Positions 5,188-6,305 of a stretch of 6,305 bases of DNA are shown here, one piece after another. Source of the stretch: Planctomycetota bacterium (lineage in GTDB: Bacteria > Planctomycetota > Planctomycetia > Pirellulales > Lacipirellulaceae); contig JAJDEE010000290.1 in NCBI GenBank assembly GCA_029259975.1, positions 1 to 6,305 of the forward strand, read 5' to 3'. The notes under the pieces were generated by a model. It was not told where the DNA came from. It made no database searches and saw only the letters and a program-made list of their open reading frames with translations. How positions within the stretch are numbered: position 1 is the stretch's first letter; each line of letters begins with the position of its first letter. A program made the translations under genes and the position numbers.

Positions 5188-6305
5188 TTAATCGGTCAAC
5201 AACACAGGTAATGTTGCGGCGATTCGCCGAAAAATACGTTCTAGTGCTGCCGCGTCAGGAGCATGGAAATGTTCGCCACCCGTGGCAGCGGCGACGGCGC
5301 GCATCCGTCGGAAATCGGCTTCGTTGCTGAAAGTGACGGTGTGAATCGTAATATCAAGCCGCGCTGCTCGTCGAGCTGAAATCACAGGCTCGATGCCACG
5401 ATTTTTACGGCCGTCGGTCATCAGCACCATCGTTTTCACGGCAAAAGGTCGAGCGCGGGGACCAGTCAGAATCAGAATCCCGTTATCGATTCCAGCAGCG
5501 ATATTCGTAAATCCGGCAACAGGCTGACTGCTTAGGCGAGTCATTTCGTCGCGGATGAGTTGGTAATCGAAATCGAGCTGAGCGTTGATATCGGACGTGG
5601 TGAAATTTATGCCGCATTGGCTGCCCCGTTGCGAGTAACTCGCCAAACCGCACTGTTCGAGTTGGATCGTGTTATCAAGTTCCGCCAGAAAACCAGCCAC
5701 CGCGATATTCAACCCACCCCAACGGCTCAACGTCGGGTGCGGAGGTCGGCAAGAACCACCGCCGGGAACACGCCGCCGGGTCAAGCCTCGCATCATCGAA
5801 CCCGAGCGATCGACGACCAAGCACAGGTCGCGATCGAGCTGCGTCGAGGTAGCGACCTGTGAAGGCTCAAAGGTATTGACTCCCATTACGCGTCCCAAAA
5901 AAAGTGCGACGGGGCCGTCGGCAGACGAGGCCGTGCGATTTCCGGTGACACGAACAGAATTTTTCAGCGCTCCACCAGGTGTAAAAACAAACCGCGAGTT
6001 ACGCGCGGATTGACGTCCCAGACCGATCTCGATTTCTGCGTCGACCATTTGTAACGGAGTTCCGGCCACCAAGTTGCGGCTGGCTGCATTGCGAGCGGCT
6101 GCGCGAGTGGCGACTTCGTTTTGACTGAGACTGAGCATTTTTGCCCCGGCCCGCGAAGCGGCGTCGGTCGCGGTGCGTAGCTCGGTTCTGACCAATTGCA
6201 TCCAAGCCACATCGATCGCAAAGGCCGCCATCATCACAATTAACGGCAAAGTGACGCACATCAGCACCAGCATTGCGCCCCGGCGGTTCGCGTTTCGAGG
6301 TCGTC
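5188..6305 (-). CDS. TadG-like protein with von Willebrand factor A domain (5'-truncated)
   Basis: The frame stays open to the right edge; an RRGA segment precedes the first visible Met (6271-6273), so a few N-terminal residues are missing. Numbering from that Met: residues 1-24 are a hydrophobic membrane helix ending AAFAIDVAWMQ, followed by LVRTELRTATDAASRAGAK, the standard TadG/TadE-like N-terminal pattern with polar heptads. A VWA domain spans ~149-355 with a complete MIDAS metal site: DRSGS (Asp155, Ser157, Ser159), Thr256 in GFTN, and Asp287 in MTDG. An insert with PPHPTLSRW (177-185) sits between the first MIDAS element and the next helix. Four cysteines (151, 175, 208, 220) in the exported part could form disulfides. 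It should be membrane-anchored with the VWA domain outside, mediating metal-dependent protein contacts in Flp-type pilus or envelope assembly. TAA stop at 5188-5190; the tadE-like gene follows. No Tad ATPase or pilin is seen in this window. Confidence 0.9.
   Translation of the reverse strand, partial: RPRNANRRGAMLVLMCVTLPLIVMMAAFAIDVAWMQLVRTELRTATDAASRAGAKMLSLSQNEVATRAAARNAASRNLVAGTPLQMVDAEIEIGLGRQSARNSRFVFTPGGALKNSVRVTGNRTASSADGPVALFLGRVMGVNTFEPSQVATSTQLDRDLCLVVDRSGSMMRGLTRRRVPGGGSCRPPHPTLSRWGGLNIAVAGFLAELDNTIQLEQCGLASYSQRGSQCGINFTTSDINAQLDFDYQLIRDEMTRLSSQPVAGFTNIAAGIDNGILILTGPRARPFAVKTMVLMTDGRKNRGIEPVISARRAARLDITIHTVTFSNEADFRRMRAVAAATGGEHFHAPDAAALERIFRRIAATLPVLLTD

Noticed and set aside
1..6305. 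CRISPR arrays, tRNA or rRNA genes, insertion sequences, attachment sites
   Set aside because: No regularly spaced repeats, tRNA-like cloverleaf, rRNA-like conserved stretches, transposase motifs or terminal inverted repeats were found on reading both strands.

Overview
The window reads as chromosomal DNA from a planctomycete, probably of the Pirellula/Rhodopirellula/Blastopirellula type. The main reason is the combination on one long secreted protein of a dockerin-like Ca-binding repeat, written in the typical planctomycete form (GDFN.DG.VDG.DL..W), with a PEP-CTERM anchor. A TadE/TadG pair whose TadG carries a von Willebrand A domain with a PPHPTLSRW insert points the same way. Base composition is moderate (roughly mid-50s % GC by eye) and Shine-Dalgarno sequences are weak or absent, which also fits. 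No search was possible, so the taxonomic call is inference.

Layout. From the left edge to 671 (+) is the C-terminal part of a radical SAM protein of the Fe-S oxidoreductase COG0731 type; its Fe-S cysteine motif lies outside the window. A 217-base gap follows, with a possible 25-codon leader ORF whose stop overlaps the next start. At 889-2196 (+) is a complete UDP-glucose 6-dehydrogenase with all key residues. A 321-base non-coding stretch (2197-2517) is rich in small dyad symmetries and holds one reasonable promoter candidate. At 2518-4719 (+) is a 733-residue secreted PEP-CTERM protein. On the minus strand, a 5'-truncated TadG-like VWA protein (5188-6305) is followed by a TadE-like protein (4694-5122), whose last codons overlap the end of the PEP-CTERM gene tail to tail.

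The most interesting object is the PEP-CTERM protein. Its N-terminal ~400 residues contain two aspartyl-protease-like lobes, each with a DTGA motif followed 80-90 residues later by an ILG motif (Asp85/Ile177-Gly179 and Asp292/Ile375-Gly377). This is the arrangement of a bilobal pepsin-like enzyme in one chain, followed by a beta-rich autotransporter-like stalk, a Ca-binding dockerin-like hairpin and an exosortase sorting tail. If active, it would be a surface-displayed aspartic peptidase.

How the genes may work together is inference. UDP-glucuronate from the dehydrogenase feeds extracellular polysaccharide, and PEP-CTERM/exosortase systems are known to co-occur with exopolysaccharide production. 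TadE/TadG proteins are envelope components related to Flp pilus assembly. The shared theme is the cell surface. No exosortase, glycosyltransferase or Tad ATPase is visible, so there is no proof of a single operon or system.
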